A stretch of DNA of 46,953 nucleotides from Pseudonocardia ammonioxydans (GCF_900115005.1 NZ_FOUY01000045.1:1-46953); one strand, 5' to 3'. Counted from the first letter of the stretch, positions 1 through 8,519 are shown. Translations and numbers: made by a program. Notes: generated by a model from the sequence alone, not told the origin.

Positions 1-95
1 GCCGACCCCGCACCGATTCTCATCCTTCAAGGCGGCCAGCGGTAGCGGCCATGGGGTCTCTGACCGCGAAAACCACTCACGGGCGGCGGAGCCGC

Positions 96-1247
96 TCACT
101 CGTCGGGGTCGGCGAACGCCCTGCCGAGCTCGCGGGAGAGTGCGAGGGCGCGGCGCGCCCCGGTCGGGGACGCCCCGGCGAGACCGCAGGCGGGGGTCGG
201 GACGGCGAGGCGGGCGAGTCGCCGGCGGTCGAACCCGAGCCGGTCGGCCAGGTCGTAGCCGGCTCGGGCGAGGTCGCCGACGACCGGCTCGCGGGCGGGT
301 GCGGTGCCGGGCAGCAGCCCGAGCAGCAGCGGGACACCCTCGTCCCAGGTCTCGCCGATCGCGTCGAGCAGGCGGGCCTCGGCGGTCGCGCCGGTGAAGG
401 TGGGGCGGGTCGCGTCGATCCCGACGGCGGCCGCGCCGGCCGCCGCGAGCAACCGGATCGGCGGCCGGTCCGCACAGCAGTGCACGACGACCGGTGCGTC
501 GATCCCGCCGATCAGCTCACGCAGCAGGTCCTCGGCGTCCGGGGCCGGCACGGTGCGCACGGTGCCGTACCCGGAGGCGGTCGGCAGGGACCCGGCGAGC
601 ACGGCGGGCAGTCCGGGTTCGTCGAGCTGGACGACGACCGTGGCCCCGGTCCGCTCCGCGACCTCCGCGACGTGGGCACGGAGGCCCTCGCCGAGGCTCG
701 CGGTGAACTCGCGGACGGCGCCGCGGTCGGTGAGCACCCGGTGCCCGGAGGCCAGCTCGACCGACGCGGCGAGCGTCCACGGACCGGCGACCTGGACCTT
801 GACCCAGTCCGGGCGGATCCGGTCGCAGGCGTCGTCGAAGGCGTCGAGGTCGGCGGCCATGAGGTCGCGGGACCGGCGCAGGTCGCGGCCCGGCCGGGCG
901 GTGACCCGCCAGGCGGTCGGGACGACCTCGACGGCGAGGTCGACCAGCAGGCCGGCGGTGCGGCCGATCAGGTCCGCCCCCACCCCGCGGCCGGGGAGCT
1001 CGGGCAGCGCCGGGAACTCCGGGGTCTCGCCGGTGACCAGCGCGGACGCCTCCCGCGGGTCCGTACCGGGCAGCGACCCGACACCGGTGCCGATGCCCTC
1101 GGGCCACAGCTCGCGCGGGCCGGTCGGCTCGTCCGGCTCGTCGCTCACGACCTCGATCCGGGGCTCGGGCGGCCGGGTCTCGCCGGGACGGACGTCGCCC
1201 AGCCCGGCAGCGGCGAGCGCGGCGGCCAGCGGGTCCTCAGAACTCAC
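96..1247 (-). CDS. MetE-like (cobalamin-independent methionine synthase C-terminal domain) protein
   Basis: A 383-residue protein resembling only the C-terminal catalytic half of MetE; full MetE is about 750 residues. The zinc-ligand motifs are visible: VVHCC near residue 256 and TPACGLAG near residue 350, so methyl transfer from a folate or other donor to a thiol is plausible. The folate-binding N-terminal half is absent, so it may not make methionine. The GTG start (VSSEDPLAAAL) has a GGGGGAG ribosome site just upstream; the 42 codons before it are low-complexity read-through. M. tuberculosis has a similar short protein, Rv3015c, beside ligA, so ligA may lie just left of this window (inference). 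Confidence 0.85.
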   Translation of the reverse strand: MSSEDPLAAALAAAGLGDVRPGETRPPEPRIEVVSDEPDEPTGPRELWPEGIGTGVGSLPGTDPREASALVTGETPEFPALPELPGRGVGADLIGRTAGLLVDLAVEVVPTAWRVTARPGRDLRRSRDLMAADLDAFDDACDRIRPDWVKVQVAGPWTLAASVELASGHRVLTDRGAVREFTASLGEGLRAHVAEVAERTGATVVVQLDEPGLPAVLAGSLPTASGYGTVRTVPAPDAEDLLRELIGGIDAPVVVHCCADRPPIRLLAAAGAAAVGIDATRPTFTGATAEARLLDAIGETWDEGVPLLLGLLPGTAPAREPVVGDLARAGYDLADRLGFDRRRLARLAVPTPACGLAGASPTGARRALALSRELGRAFADPDE

Positions 1248-1296
1248 CCGGCCAGTCTCCCCCGTGCCCGCCGCGGGCGGATCCCTGGGGCCGCGC

Positions 1297-1758
1297 TCAC
1301 GGGTGCAGCACGAACACCGGGTGCCGGTGCGCGGCGGCGGCCAGCTCGTCGTCGGAGGAGTCCGGGCCGACACCGTCGAAGAAGGCGCCGACCTCCCAGG
1401 CCCAGCGCCGCAGGTACGCCCGCAGCACCGGGACGGTCTCGGCGGACGCGGTCAGCTCGGTGGCCGCGACCCGCTCGGACCGACGGCCGACGGTCAGCGT
1501 CGCCTCGCCCGCCACCCGCAGGTTGCGCACCCACTGCGTCTCACCGCGGGCGGCGACGAGGTAGCGGGCGCCGCCGTGGCTCAGCGGGTTGACCGGCACC
1601 GTCCGGACGGCGCCGGAGCGCCGCCCGCGGACCCCGAGGACGGCTGCCCCAGCGAGCGGGACGCCGAGCCGGGTCAGGCCGGCCACCAGCGGGTTCAGCA
1701 CGTGACGGGTGATCCGTCCGGGAGCGAGGTAGTGATTGCCAGAGCGCTGCTTCGTCAT
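1297..1758 (-). CDS. Nitroreductase-family deazaflavin-dependent oxidoreductase (Ddn-like)
   Basis: About 153 residues with the split-barrel pattern of the actinobacterial F420/deazaflavin-dependent nitroreductase family: an N-terminal hydrophobic helix (HVLNPLVAGLTRLGVPL), then GRRSGAVRTVPVNPL and GARYLVAARGETQWVRNLRVAGEATL, which match the conserved cofactor-binding strands. Such proteins use F420H2 or related cofactors for redox of quinones or other hydrophobic substrates; the substrate here is unknown. Two starts are possible: GTG at 1773 or ATG at 1758. I prefer ATG because the repeat AGAGCAGTG overlaps the first option and a weak -10 (AACACT) sits six bases before the ATG. It diverges from the dehydrogenase pseudogene and shares its spacer. 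Confidence 0.85.
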   Translation of the reverse strand: MTKQRSGNHYLAPGRITRHVLNPLVAGLTRLGVPLAGAAVLGVRGRRSGAVRTVPVNPLSHGGARYLVAARGETQWVRNLRVAGEATLTVGRRSERVAATELTASAETVPVLRAYLRRWAWEVGAFFDGVGPDSSDDELAAAAHRHPVFVLHP

Positions 1759-1792
1759 GAGAGCAGTGTTCACGATTGTCCGTGGAATGGCA

Positions 1793-1805
1793 AGAGCAGT
1801 GCTCT
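1793..1805. promoter_or_regulatory. Candidate TetR-type operator, AGAGCA-G-TGCTCT
   Basis: A perfect 6+1+6 palindrome (AGAGCAGTGCTCT) lies between the divergent deazaflavin oxidoreductase and dehydrogenase genes. A partial copy, AGAGCAGTGTTC, sits near 1760-1771 across the start of the oxidoreductase gene. Palindromes of this form are typical of TetR-family repressor sites in actinobacteria. No tetR gene is next to it in the window, so the regulator is unknown. Confidence 0.4.
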
Positions 1806-1831
1806 CGCGAGCCCGTCGGGAACAAAGTAGT

Positions 1832-1841
1832 TGAACGTTCA
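1832..1841. promoter_or_regulatory. Candidate operator palindrome TGAACGTTCA
   Basis: A perfect 10-bp palindrome in the same divergent spacer, in an AT-richer patch (AGTTGAACGTTCAGTTATAC), about 80 bases before the dehydrogenase start. It could be a second repressor site or part of the promoter. It is not a LexA box, because the TCGAAC-N4-GTTCGA spacing is absent. Confidence 0.3.
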
Positions 1842-1920
1842 GTTATACGAGATGACAGCGGTGACCACCGCGGAGCGAGTGGGACGGCCCCGATGAGCGG
1901 GGCGGGGAAGGGTGAGAGCG

Positions 1921-3161
1921 ATGACCGGCCGGAGCGCCTACAACGCCTATCGGGAGCGGCGCACGCTGGATCGGATCCAGTCCGTGGCGGACGCCCGGGA
2001 CCTGGCGCGGCGCCGGGTACCGGCGAGCGTGTTCCAGATGTTCGAGGCCGGGTCGGGCTCCGACATCACGGCCCGGCGCAACGAGGAGGTCTTCTCCGAG
2101 GTCCTCTTCCGCCCGCGCAACGCGGTCTCGCTGCCCGAGCACGACATCTCCACGACCGTGCTCGGACACCGGATCTCCATGCCGCTGATCGTGTCCTCGG
2201 TGGGCTTCCTCGGCGTCGCGCACTCCGACGGCGAGGCCGGCGTCGGAGTGCCACCGGCTCGGCCGGCACGATCCAGTTCGTCTCCGGGGTGACCACCACC
2301 CCGATCGAGAAGATCATGGACAACGCCGACGGGCCCGTCTTCTACCAGCTGTACTACGTCGGCGGCCGGGACGCCTCGGCCCCGATCATCGAGCGGGTGA
2401 AGCGGGCCGGGGTCGAGGGGCTCGTCCTCACCGTGGACACGCCCACCATCGCCCGTCCCAAGGACCTGCTCTGGACCCAGCGGCGCGCGGTACCGACCGA
2501 CGTGTCCCTGCGGGAGCTGCTGAGGTTCGCACCGCAGGTCGTCACCCGGCCCGGCTGGGCGTGGGACATCGCCCGGGCCAACGGCGTGCAGCTGCCGGAC
2601 ATTGCGATGGCGCTGCGGCCGGACGGCTCACCGATGGGCTTCTGGGAGGGCATCGGCAAGATCTACGAGCAGACCCCGGCGTGGGAGGACCTGCCCTGGA
2701 TCCGCCGGCACTGGGACGGCCCGATCGTGCTGAAGGGGATCCTCACGGTCGAGGACGCCGAGCGGGCGGCCCGTGAGGGCGTCGACGCGATCGTCGTGTC
2801 CAACCACGGCGGCAACGTGCTCGACGGGTCGGTGCCCACCCTGCCGCAGCTCCCCCGGATCGTCGACGCCGTCGGGGACCGGGTCGAGGTGCTGCTGGAC
2901 TCCGGTGTCCGCCGGGGCACCGACGTGCTGAAGGCGGTCTCGCTCGGCGCCCGGGCCGTGCTGCTCGGGCGGGGCTACGTCTACCCGCTGATGGCCGCGG
3001 GCGAGCCGGGCGTGCGGCACATCCTGGAGCTGTTCCGGCGCCAGATCGGTGAGGGCCTGGCCTTCCTCGGCGCGGAGTCGCTGCACGAGCTCGACCGCTC
3101 GTTCCTCGACGTGCCGGCCTCCTGGGCGAGTATGACGGGAGAGCCGGCGCTGTCGCGGTAG
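1921..3161 (+). pseudogene. FMN-dependent alpha-hydroxyacid dehydrogenase (MftD/lactate dehydrogenase-like), frameshifted
   Basis: Two reading frames together make one protein of the FMN alpha-hydroxyacid dehydrogenase family, close to the pre-mycofactocin synthase MftD/lactate oxidase group. The first frame runs from ATG 1921 (ribosome site GGGGAAGGG) to about 2250 and carries the N-terminal barrel (MTGRSAYNAYRERRTLDRIQ to FLGVAHSDGEAGV). The rest, from about 2258 to the stop at 3161, is in another frame (ATGSAGTIQFVSG, then VLKGILTVEDAERA, VSNHGGNVLDG, LLDSGVRRGTDVLKAVSLGA). Family alignment from memory suggests some 10 bases (ARAAG-type codons) are missing at 2248-2256. This is either a real loss-of-function deletion or a sequencing error; the remainder, including the catalytic SNHGG and FMN phosphate site, is well preserved. 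Confidence 0.75.
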
Positions 3162-3195
3162 GGAGCCGGCGGCGTTCGGGGGCGGCCCCGGACGG

Positions 3196-4278
3196 TCAGT
3201 GCGTGGCCGCGACCGTCGCCGAGCCGAGCACCACGTCACCGTCCTCGCACGGCCGGTAGAACGCCACCGCCTGCCCCGGCGCGACCCCGCGCAGCGGCTC
3301 GGACAGCACGACCGTCACCCCGTCGTCCGACGGGGTGACCTCGGCCGGGGCGGTGCCGCCGTGCGCCCGCACCTGGGCGACACAGCCGAAGGGGGCCTCC
3401 GGTGCGACCCCGGAGGCCCACACCGGGGTCCGCGCGCTGATCGAGGTCACGTCGAGTGCGGAGTCCGGGCCGACCCGGACGGTGCCGTTGACCGGCTCGA
3501 TCCCGAGCACGTAGCGGGGGCGGCCGTCGGCGGCGGGCCGGTCGATGCCGAGGCCCTTGCGCTGCCCGACGGTGAACCCGTGCACGCCGTCGTGGGTGCC
3601 GAGCACCTCGCCGGAGGCCGAGTCGACGACGTCGCCGGGGCGCGACCCCAGCTGCTCGCGCAGGAAGCCCTGCGTGTCGCCGGTGGGGATGAAGCAGATG
3701 TCGTGGCTGTCCGGCTTCCCGGCCACCCGCAGCCCGAGGCGTGCGGCCTCCTCGCGGATCTGCGGCTTCGGGGTGTCACCGATCGGGAACATGGCGTGCC
3801 GCAGCTGGTCGGCCCGCAGCACCGCGAGGACGTAGGACTGGTCCTTGTCGGCATCGGCCGAGCGGCGCAACCGGGGCACCGAGGGGTCCAGGCGGGCGTA
3901 GTGACCGGTGCAGACGGCGTCGAACCCGAGCGCCAGCGCCTTGTCCAGCACCGCCGCGAACTTGATCTTCTCGTTGCAGCGCAGGCACGGGTTCGGGGTC
4001 TCACCGGCGGCGTAGGCGGCGACGAAGTCGTCCACCACGTCGCGGGTGAACTCCTCCGACAGGTCCCACACGTAGTACGGGATGCCGAGCAGGTCGGCGG
4101 CACGCGCGGCGTCGGACGCGTCCTCCCGCGAGCAGCAGCCGCGGGACCCGGACCGCATGGCGTCGCGGGTGCGGGACAGCGCCAGGTGCACCCCGACGAC
4201 GTCGTGGCCCGCGGCGACGGCCCGCGCGGCCGCGACCGCGGAGTCGACGCCGCCGCTCATCGCAGCGAGGACCCGCAC
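3196..4278 (-). CDS. mnmA: tRNA 2-thiouridine(34) synthase MnmA (TrmU)
   Basis: A 360-residue enzyme that adenylates U34 of Lys/Glu/Gln tRNAs and inserts sulfur delivered from a cysteine desulfurase. The ATP-pyrophosphatase loop SGGVDSAVA is at residues 8-16. The first catalytic cysteine lies in NPCLRCN near residue 103 and the second in DICFIPTGDTQGF near residue 190, as in E. coli MnmA. The C-terminal beta-barrel domain (GFTVGQRKGLGI, YVLGIEPVNGTVRVG) is complete. The gene lies 3 bases downstream of the cysteine desulfurase gene, an obvious functional pair, and corresponds in order to Rv3024c-Rv3025c. Confidence 0.97.
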   Translation of the reverse strand: MRVLAAMSGGVDSAVAAARAVAAGHDVVGVHLALSRTRDAMRSGSRGCCSREDASDAARAADLLGIPYYVWDLSEEFTRDVVDDFVAAYAAGETPNPCLRCNEKIKFAAVLDKALALGFDAVCTGHYARLDPSVPRLRRSADADKDQSYVLAVLRADQLRHAMFPIGDTPKPQIREEAARLGLRVAGKPDSHDICFIPTGDTQGFLREQLGSRPGDVVDSASGEVLGTHDGVHGFTVGQRKGLGIDRPAADGRPRYVLGIEPVNGTVRVGPDSALDVTSISARTPVWASGVAPEAPFGCVAQVRAHGGTAPAEVTPSDDGVTVVLSEPLRGVAPGQAVAFYRPCEDGDVVLGSATVAATH

Positions 4279-4281
4279 GGC

Positions 4282-5490
4282 TCAGCCCGTCACCGCGGCA
4301 GGGGCCCCGCGGCCGGCCCGCCGGGCACGTTCCACGACCGAGCCGATCGCGCCGCCCAGGGCGGCCACGTCGTCACGGGTGCTGGTGTGCCCGAGCGAGA
4401 ACCGCAGTGAGCCGCGGGCGGTGGACTCGTCGGCGCCCATCGCGAGCAGCACGTGGCTGGGCTGCGCGACGCCCGCGGTGCACGCGGACCCGGTCGAGCA
4501 GTCGATGCCGTTCGCGTCGAGCAGCATCAGCAGGCTGTCGCCCTCGCACCCGGGGAACGACAGGTGCGCGTTGCCGGGCAGCCGGCCCGGCCCGCCGGCG
4601 ACCACGGCGTCGAGGGCGTCGCCGTTGACCACGGCGTCGGGGACCTCGGCACGGACGGCGCGGACCAGCTCGTCGCGCAGCGCGGCCAGCTCGGCCCGGC
4701 GGTGCGGTGCCGCGGCGACCGACTCGGTGACCGCGGTCGACAGGCCCACCAGCGAGGGGACGTCGAGCGTGCCGGAGCGGACGTCGCGCTCCTGGCCGCC
4801 GCCGTGCAGCAGCGGCGTGCAGTCGACGTCACGGCCGAGCAGCAGCGCGCCCGCGCCGTAGGGGCCGCCGAGCTTGTGCCCGGTCAGGGTGAGTGCGTCG
4901 GCGCCGGAGGCGGCGAAGTCGACGTCGAGGATCCCGACGGCCTGCACGGCGTCGGTGTGGAACGGGACGCCGAACTCGTGCGCGACCCCGGCCAGCTCCT
5001 GCACCGGGTTGACCGTGCCGACCTCGTTGTTCGCCCACATGATCGAGACCAGCGCGTTGCCGTCGGGCTCCTCGGCGAGCGCGGCGCGCAGCGTCTCCGG
5101 CCGGACCCGGCCGGTCGCGTCCACGTCGAGCAGCCGCAGGCGGGCGCCCTCGTGCTCGACCAGCCAGTCGGCGGCGTCGAGCACCGCGTGGTGCTCGACC
5201 GAGGACACCAGCACCCGGGTACGGCGCGCGTCGGCGGTGCAGCGGGCCCAGTAGATGCCCTTGACGGCGAGGTTGTCGCTCTCGGTGCCGCCGGTGGTGA
5301 ACACGACCTCGGACGGACGCGCGCCGGTCGCCTCGGCGATCCGCTCGCGTCCCTCCTCGACCTCGCGCCGGGCCCGGCGGCCCGACGAGTGCAGCGACGA
5401 CGCGTTACCGGTGCGGCCGAGCGCGTCGCTCATCGCGGCGACGGCGGCGGGCAGCATCGGTGTGGTCGCCGCGTGGTCCAGGTACGTCAT
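4282..5490 (-). CDS. iscS: Cysteine desulfurase (IscS/NifS family)
   Basis: A 402-residue PLP enzyme of fold type I that removes sulfur from cysteine as an enzyme-bound persulfide. The N terminus MTYLDHAATTP is the family signature, the PLP lysine is in LTGHKLGGP near residue 203, and the persulfide cysteine is in GSACTAGVAQPSHVLLAMG near residue 326. It probably supplies sulfur to MnmA, encoded immediately downstream. Its first 86 bases overlap the 3' end of the acyltransferase gene in another frame. A second, Suf-type desulfurase probably exists elsewhere in such genomes. Confidence 0.95.
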   Translation of the reverse strand: MTYLDHAATTPMLPAAVAAMSDALGRTGNASSLHSSGRRARREVEEGRERIAEATGARPSEVVFTTGGTESDNLAVKGIYWARCTADARRTRVLVSSVEHHAVLDAADWLVEHEGARLRLLDVDATGRVRPETLRAALAEEPDGNALVSIMWANNEVGTVNPVQELAGVAHEFGVPFHTDAVQAVGILDVDFAASGADALTLTGHKLGGPYGAGALLLGRDVDCTPLLHGGGQERDVRSGTLDVPSLVGLSTAVTESVAAAPHRRAELAALRDELVRAVRAEVPDAVVNGDALDAVVAGGPGRLPGNAHLSFPGCEGDSLLMLLDANGIDCSTGSACTAGVAQPSHVLLAMGADESTARGSLRFSLGHTSTRDDVAALGGAIGSVVERARRAGRGAPAAVTG

Positions 5491-6589
5491 CGGTCACCAG
5501 GGTAATCCCCGCCCCACCGGCTTCGCGCCGAGTACCGGCTCCGTCCTCCGGCGCCGGCCGCTCACCGCCGGTCCCGGACGGGGCGCGGACACCGTCGCGG
5601 GCCCGCGCCGCGAGCGCGCGGCGATCGCCCGCGTCCGGCTCGATCAGCTCCCCGACGCCGACCTCGCACACCAGCCCGGGCAGGCGCAAAACCCGTCCGA
5701 CGGTGTCCCCCAACGTCTGCGTGCCGACGAACGCGGCCGCGGTGGTCGGGCGCCCGTCCGGGGTCGTGATCGAGATCGTGACCGGGCGGACCGGGGCGCC
5801 TGCGTCGATCGCGGCCTGGAACGGGGCCCGCCGGTAGGTCCCGCCGGTGGCACCGCACCAGGTCGTCGCCTCCGGGAAGACGCCGACGAGCGCGCCGGCC
5901 CGCAGCGCGGCCGCGGTCGCGGCGACCGTGCCGGGCAGCCGGGACAGCCCCTCGCGGTGCACGAACAGCGTGCCGGTCCGGGCCGCGAGCGTCCCGATCA
6001 GCGGCCAGTCCCGGACCTCGCGCTTGGCGAGCATGGTGACCGGGCCGATCGCGCCGAGTGCGGGGACGTCGATCCAGGACGTGTGGTCGGCGACGACGAG
6101 CGCACCCCGCCCGTCGGCCGGCGCGAGCGGTGCGCCGTGCACGACCAGCCGCACCCCGGCCGCGGCGAGCACCGCCCGGTGCAGGACGCGCAGCACCGGC
6201 CCGAGCACGCGGGGGCCGAGCACCGCGGCACCGGGGACGAGCGGCACCGCGAGCGCGAGCACCCCGAGGAGGACGACGAGGCGGCGAGCCAGGCGCCAGC
6301 GTCCGGTCGCCGCCCGGGCGGGCAGGCAGTCCCGCGGGGTGCACGGCGACCACGTCGCCCACGGGCCGCCGGGCCGCTCGGCCGCAGGAGGGTCCGCCGG
6401 GTGGGTCGGGTGCGCGAGCTGCGGGTGGTGCGCAGGGGTGCGCAGAGCAGAGCCGCCGGGCGCGGACCCGGGGTGGTGCGTATCGGTGCGCAGAGCAGAG
6501 CCGCCGGGCGCGGACTCGGGGTGGTGCGTAGAGGTGCGCAGAGCAGAGCCGCCGGGCCGGACCGGCTCCGGGCCCGCCGTGAGCGTCAT
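5405..6589 (-). CDS. 1-acylglycerol-phosphate acyltransferase (PlsC/OlsA-like) with N-terminal tandem repeats
   Basis: A 394-residue acyltransferase. The catalytic HX4D motif is HTSWID near residue 167 and the glycerophosphate-binding region is FPEATT near residue 237; a hydrophobic segment (RRLVVLLGVLALAVPLVPGA) precedes them. Its ATG overlaps the upstream OlsB-like stop codon as ATGA, so the two are translationally coupled. In ornithine-lipid synthesis OlsB makes 3-hydroxyacyl-ornithine and OlsA, a PlsC-family protein, adds the second acyl chain; the coupling supports that assignment but does not prove it. The corresponding M. tuberculosis gene is Rv3026c. Residues 10-57 or so are three 16-residue repeats, and the C terminus beyond the domain is basic and low-complexity and runs into the iscS start. 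Confidence 0.85.
   Translation of the reverse strand: MTLTAGPEPVRPGGSALRTSTHHPESAPGGSALRTDTHHPGSAPGGSALRTPAHHPQLAHPTHPADPPAAERPGGPWATWSPCTPRDCLPARAATGRWRLARRLVVLLGVLALAVPLVPGAAVLGPRVLGPVLRVLHRAVLAAAGVRLVVHGAPLAPADGRGALVVADHTSWIDVPALGAIGPVTMLAKREVRDWPLIGTLAARTGTLFVHREGLSRLPGTVAATAAALRAGALVGVFPEATTWCGATGGTYRRAPFQAAIDAGAPVRPVTISITTPDGRPTTAAAFVGTQTLGDTVGRVLRLPGLVCEVGVGELIEPDAGDRRALAARARDGVRAPSGTGGERPAPEDGAGTRREAGGAGITLVTDDVPGPRGDHTDAARRRRRDERRARPHR
6423..6557. repeat. Tandem repeat, 48-bp unit x about 2.8, inside the acyltransferase gene
   Basis: Units begin at 6423, 6471 and 6519, each opening with GGGTGGTGCG and containing GGTGCGCAGAGCAGAGCCGC. A four-base variable spot (CAGG, TATC, TAGA) and one C/T change are the main differences. 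Because 48 is a multiple of three the array stays in frame, and on the coding strand each unit encodes a 16-residue PGGSALRT-x-x-HHP-type peptide. Copy number could vary by slippage. Confidence 0.9.
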
Positions 6590-7383
6590 GCGGGAGTCCC
6601 CGGCCCGGCCGCGTCCCCGAGGAAGAACCGCAGGTAGCGCTGGTCGACGTCGTCCATGCCGAGCAGGACCGGGAAGTCGGCGACACCGAAGTCCGGGTCG
6701 TGCGCGGGCGGCCCGCACACCCGTGCCCCCAGCCGCAGGTACCCGCGCAGCAGCGGCGGCAGGGCGGCGATCGTGGTCGTGGTCGCGGTGATGCGGTCCC
6801 GGGCCACCCCGGCCGGGTCCCAGGCGCGGTGCGGGACGGTGCGGTGCTCCTCCGGTGCGAGGTGCCGGGCCCGCACCGTGTCCCACACAGCCGCGGCGTG
6901 CAGGCCGCCGTCGGCGAGCGGGACGCTGGCGCAGCCGATCAGCCGGCGGTGCCCGGTCAGCAGCATGTAGCGGGCGATCCCGGCCCAGGCCAGCCCGACG
7001 ACGGCGCCGGAGCGGTGGTCGGGGTGCACGCAGGAGCGTCCGGTCTCCACCAGCGAGGCCCGCAGCGGCTCGAGCCGGGTCAGGTCGAACTCGCCGTCGG
7101 CGTAGAGCCCGCCGGCGGCCCGGGCACGCTGCGGCGGGAGCATCCGGTAGGTGCCGACGATCTCGCCGGTCGTGTCCTCGCGGACGACGAGGTGGTCGCA
7201 GAACCGGTCGAACCGGTCCACGTCGCGGCCGGGCACCGGGGTGTCCAGCGTGGCGCCGAGCTCACCGGCGAACACCCGGTGGCGCAGGGCCTGGGCCGCG
7301 TCGACGTCGTCGGGATCGGTCGTGAGCAGCAGGGAGTACCGGCGGGCCGCGGTCTCCGGTGTCGAGACGATCACCTGGTTCAC
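6586..7383 (-). CDS. GNAT-family acyltransferase, ornithine-acyl-ACP N-acyltransferase (OlsB)-like
   Basis: A 265-residue protein of the OlsB/acetyltransferase-5 group. The family pattern is clear: QALRHRVFAGELG near residue 30, DRFDRFCDHLVVRE, VGTYRMLPP, then LVETGRSCVHPDHRSGAVVGLAWAGIARYMLLTGHRRLIGCASV. OlsB transfers a 3-hydroxyacyl chain from ACP to the alpha-amino group of ornithine. The next gene is a PlsC-type acyltransferase with an ATGA overlap, which is the usual OlsB-OlsA arrangement. M. tuberculosis Rv3027c occupies the same position. The start is GTG at 7383; GTG at 7374 is also possible. Substrate is inferred, not shown. Confidence 0.8.
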   Translation of the reverse strand: MNQVIVSTPETAARRYSLLLTTDPDDVDAAQALRHRVFAGELGATLDTPVPGRDVDRFDRFCDHLVVREDTTGEIVGTYRMLPPQRARAAGGLYADGEFDLTRLEPLRASLVETGRSCVHPDHRSGAVVGLAWAGIARYMLLTGHRRLIGCASVPLADGGLHAAAVWDTVRARHLAPEEHRTVPHRAWDPAGVARDRITATTTTIAALPPLLRGYLRLGARVCGPPAHDPDFGVADFPVLLGMDDVDQRYLRFFLGDAAGPGTPA

Positions 7384-7521
7384 GCCGGTGTTGGTACCGG
7401 CCGTCCGCGACGTCCGGACGGTTCCGCACCGACACGCCGGTGGCGGTCACGTGAACGGCGACCGACCCCTGGCGCGGGGTGTCGTCGCAGGCAGCAGCGG
7501 GTGAACGGCCCCGGCACACAC

Positions 7522-7559
7522 GACGACGCCCGGGTGCACGACGGCACCCGGGCGTCGTC
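7522..7559 (-). terminator. Strong hairpin terminator after etfA
   Basis: A perfect 16-bp stem (7522-7537 pairs with 7544-7559; core ACGACGCCCGGGTGC) closes a 6-base loop, 18 bases beyond the etfA stop codon. No T-run follows, as is common in GC-rich actinobacteria. It separates the etf pair from the downstream OlsB-like gene. Confidence 0.85.
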
Positions 7560-7577
7560 CGGTCAGCTCACGGGGGG

Positions 7578-8519
7578 TCAGCCCTTGCGCTTGGTGACCT
7601 CGTCCTGCAGCTGCGGGGCGACCTTGAACAGGTCGCCGACGATGCCGAAGTCGGCGACCTCGAAGATCGGCGCCTCCTCGTCCTTGTTCACCGCGACGAT
7701 CGTCTTCGACGTCTGCATCCCGGCCCGGTGCTGGATCGCACCGGAGATGCCGAGGGCGATGTAGAGCTGCGGCGAGACCGACTTACCGGTCTGCCCGACC
7801 TGGAACTGCGGCGGGTAGTAGCCCGAGTCCACCGCGGCACGCGAGGCACCGACGGCCGCACCGAGCGAGTCGGCCAGCCCCTCGACGACGGTGAAGTCCT
7901 CGGCCGAACCGACACCGCGCCCACCGGAGACGATCACCGTCGCCTCGGTCAGCTCCGGACGCGACCCGCCCTGGATCGGCTCCCGCCCGGTCACCGTGGC
8001 CTGCCGCCCGGACGCCGCCGGGACCTCGACGCTCTCCCGCGCCCCGGCACCGGCCGAGGCCTCGATGTCGATCGCACCCGGACGCACCGTGATCACCGGG
8101 TGCTCGGTGTTCGCCTTCGCCTCCGCGGTGTAGGCACCACCGAAGATCGAGTGCTGCACGCCGTCACCCGTGACACCGACCACGTCGGACAGCAGCCCGG
8201 ACCCCGTCCGCACGGCCAGCCGCCCGGCGACCTCCTTGCCGTTGGCCGACGCCGAGATCAGCACCCCGGCCGCCGACCCGATCAGCGACTCCAGCACCGC
8301 CACCTCGGGCGCCAGGAAGTCGGTCGAGTCGGTCTCGGCCGCGTAGATCTTGTCCGCGCCGTGCTCGGTCAGCCCGTCGGCCAGCTTGTCGGCCGCACCC
8401 GCGCCGCCGACCACGACCGCGGACGGCGAACCCAGCGCCTTGGCCGCGGTCAGCAGCTCGTACGTGGTCTTCTTGATCTCCCCGTCGACGTGGTCGACGA
8501 GAACCAGAACCTCAGCCAT
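7578..8519 (-). CDS. etfA: Electron transfer flavoprotein alpha subunit (EtfA/FixB)
   Basis: A 313-residue FAD-binding subunit of the electron-transfer flavoprotein, which carries electrons from acyl-CoA and other dehydrogenases to the quinone pool. The C-terminal FAD domain is classical: VVSGGRGVGSAEDF near residue 195, then GQTGKSVSPQLYIALGISGAIQHRAGMQTSKTIVAVNKDEEAPIFEVADFGIVGD. It lies 55 bases downstream of etfB, so they are likely one transcript. Corresponds to Rv3028c. Confidence 0.97.
   Translation of the reverse strand: MAEVLVLVDHVDGEIKKTTYELLTAAKALGSPSAVVVGGAGAADKLADGLTEHGADKIYAAETDSTDFLAPEVAVLESLIGSAAGVLISASANGKEVAGRLAVRTGSGLLSDVVGVTGDGVQHSIFGGAYTAEAKANTEHPVITVRPGAIDIEASAGAGARESVEVPAASGRQATVTGREPIQGGSRPELTEATVIVSGGRGVGSAEDFTVVEGLADSLGAAVGASRAAVDSGYYPPQFQVGQTGKSVSPQLYIALGISGAIQHRAGMQTSKTIVAVNKDEEAPIFEVADFGIVGDLFKVAPQLQDEVTKRKG

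Noticed and set aside
4453..5505. Plus-strand open frame opposite the cysteine desulfurase
   Set aside because: Fully antisense to a complete enzyme, low-complexity, no family.
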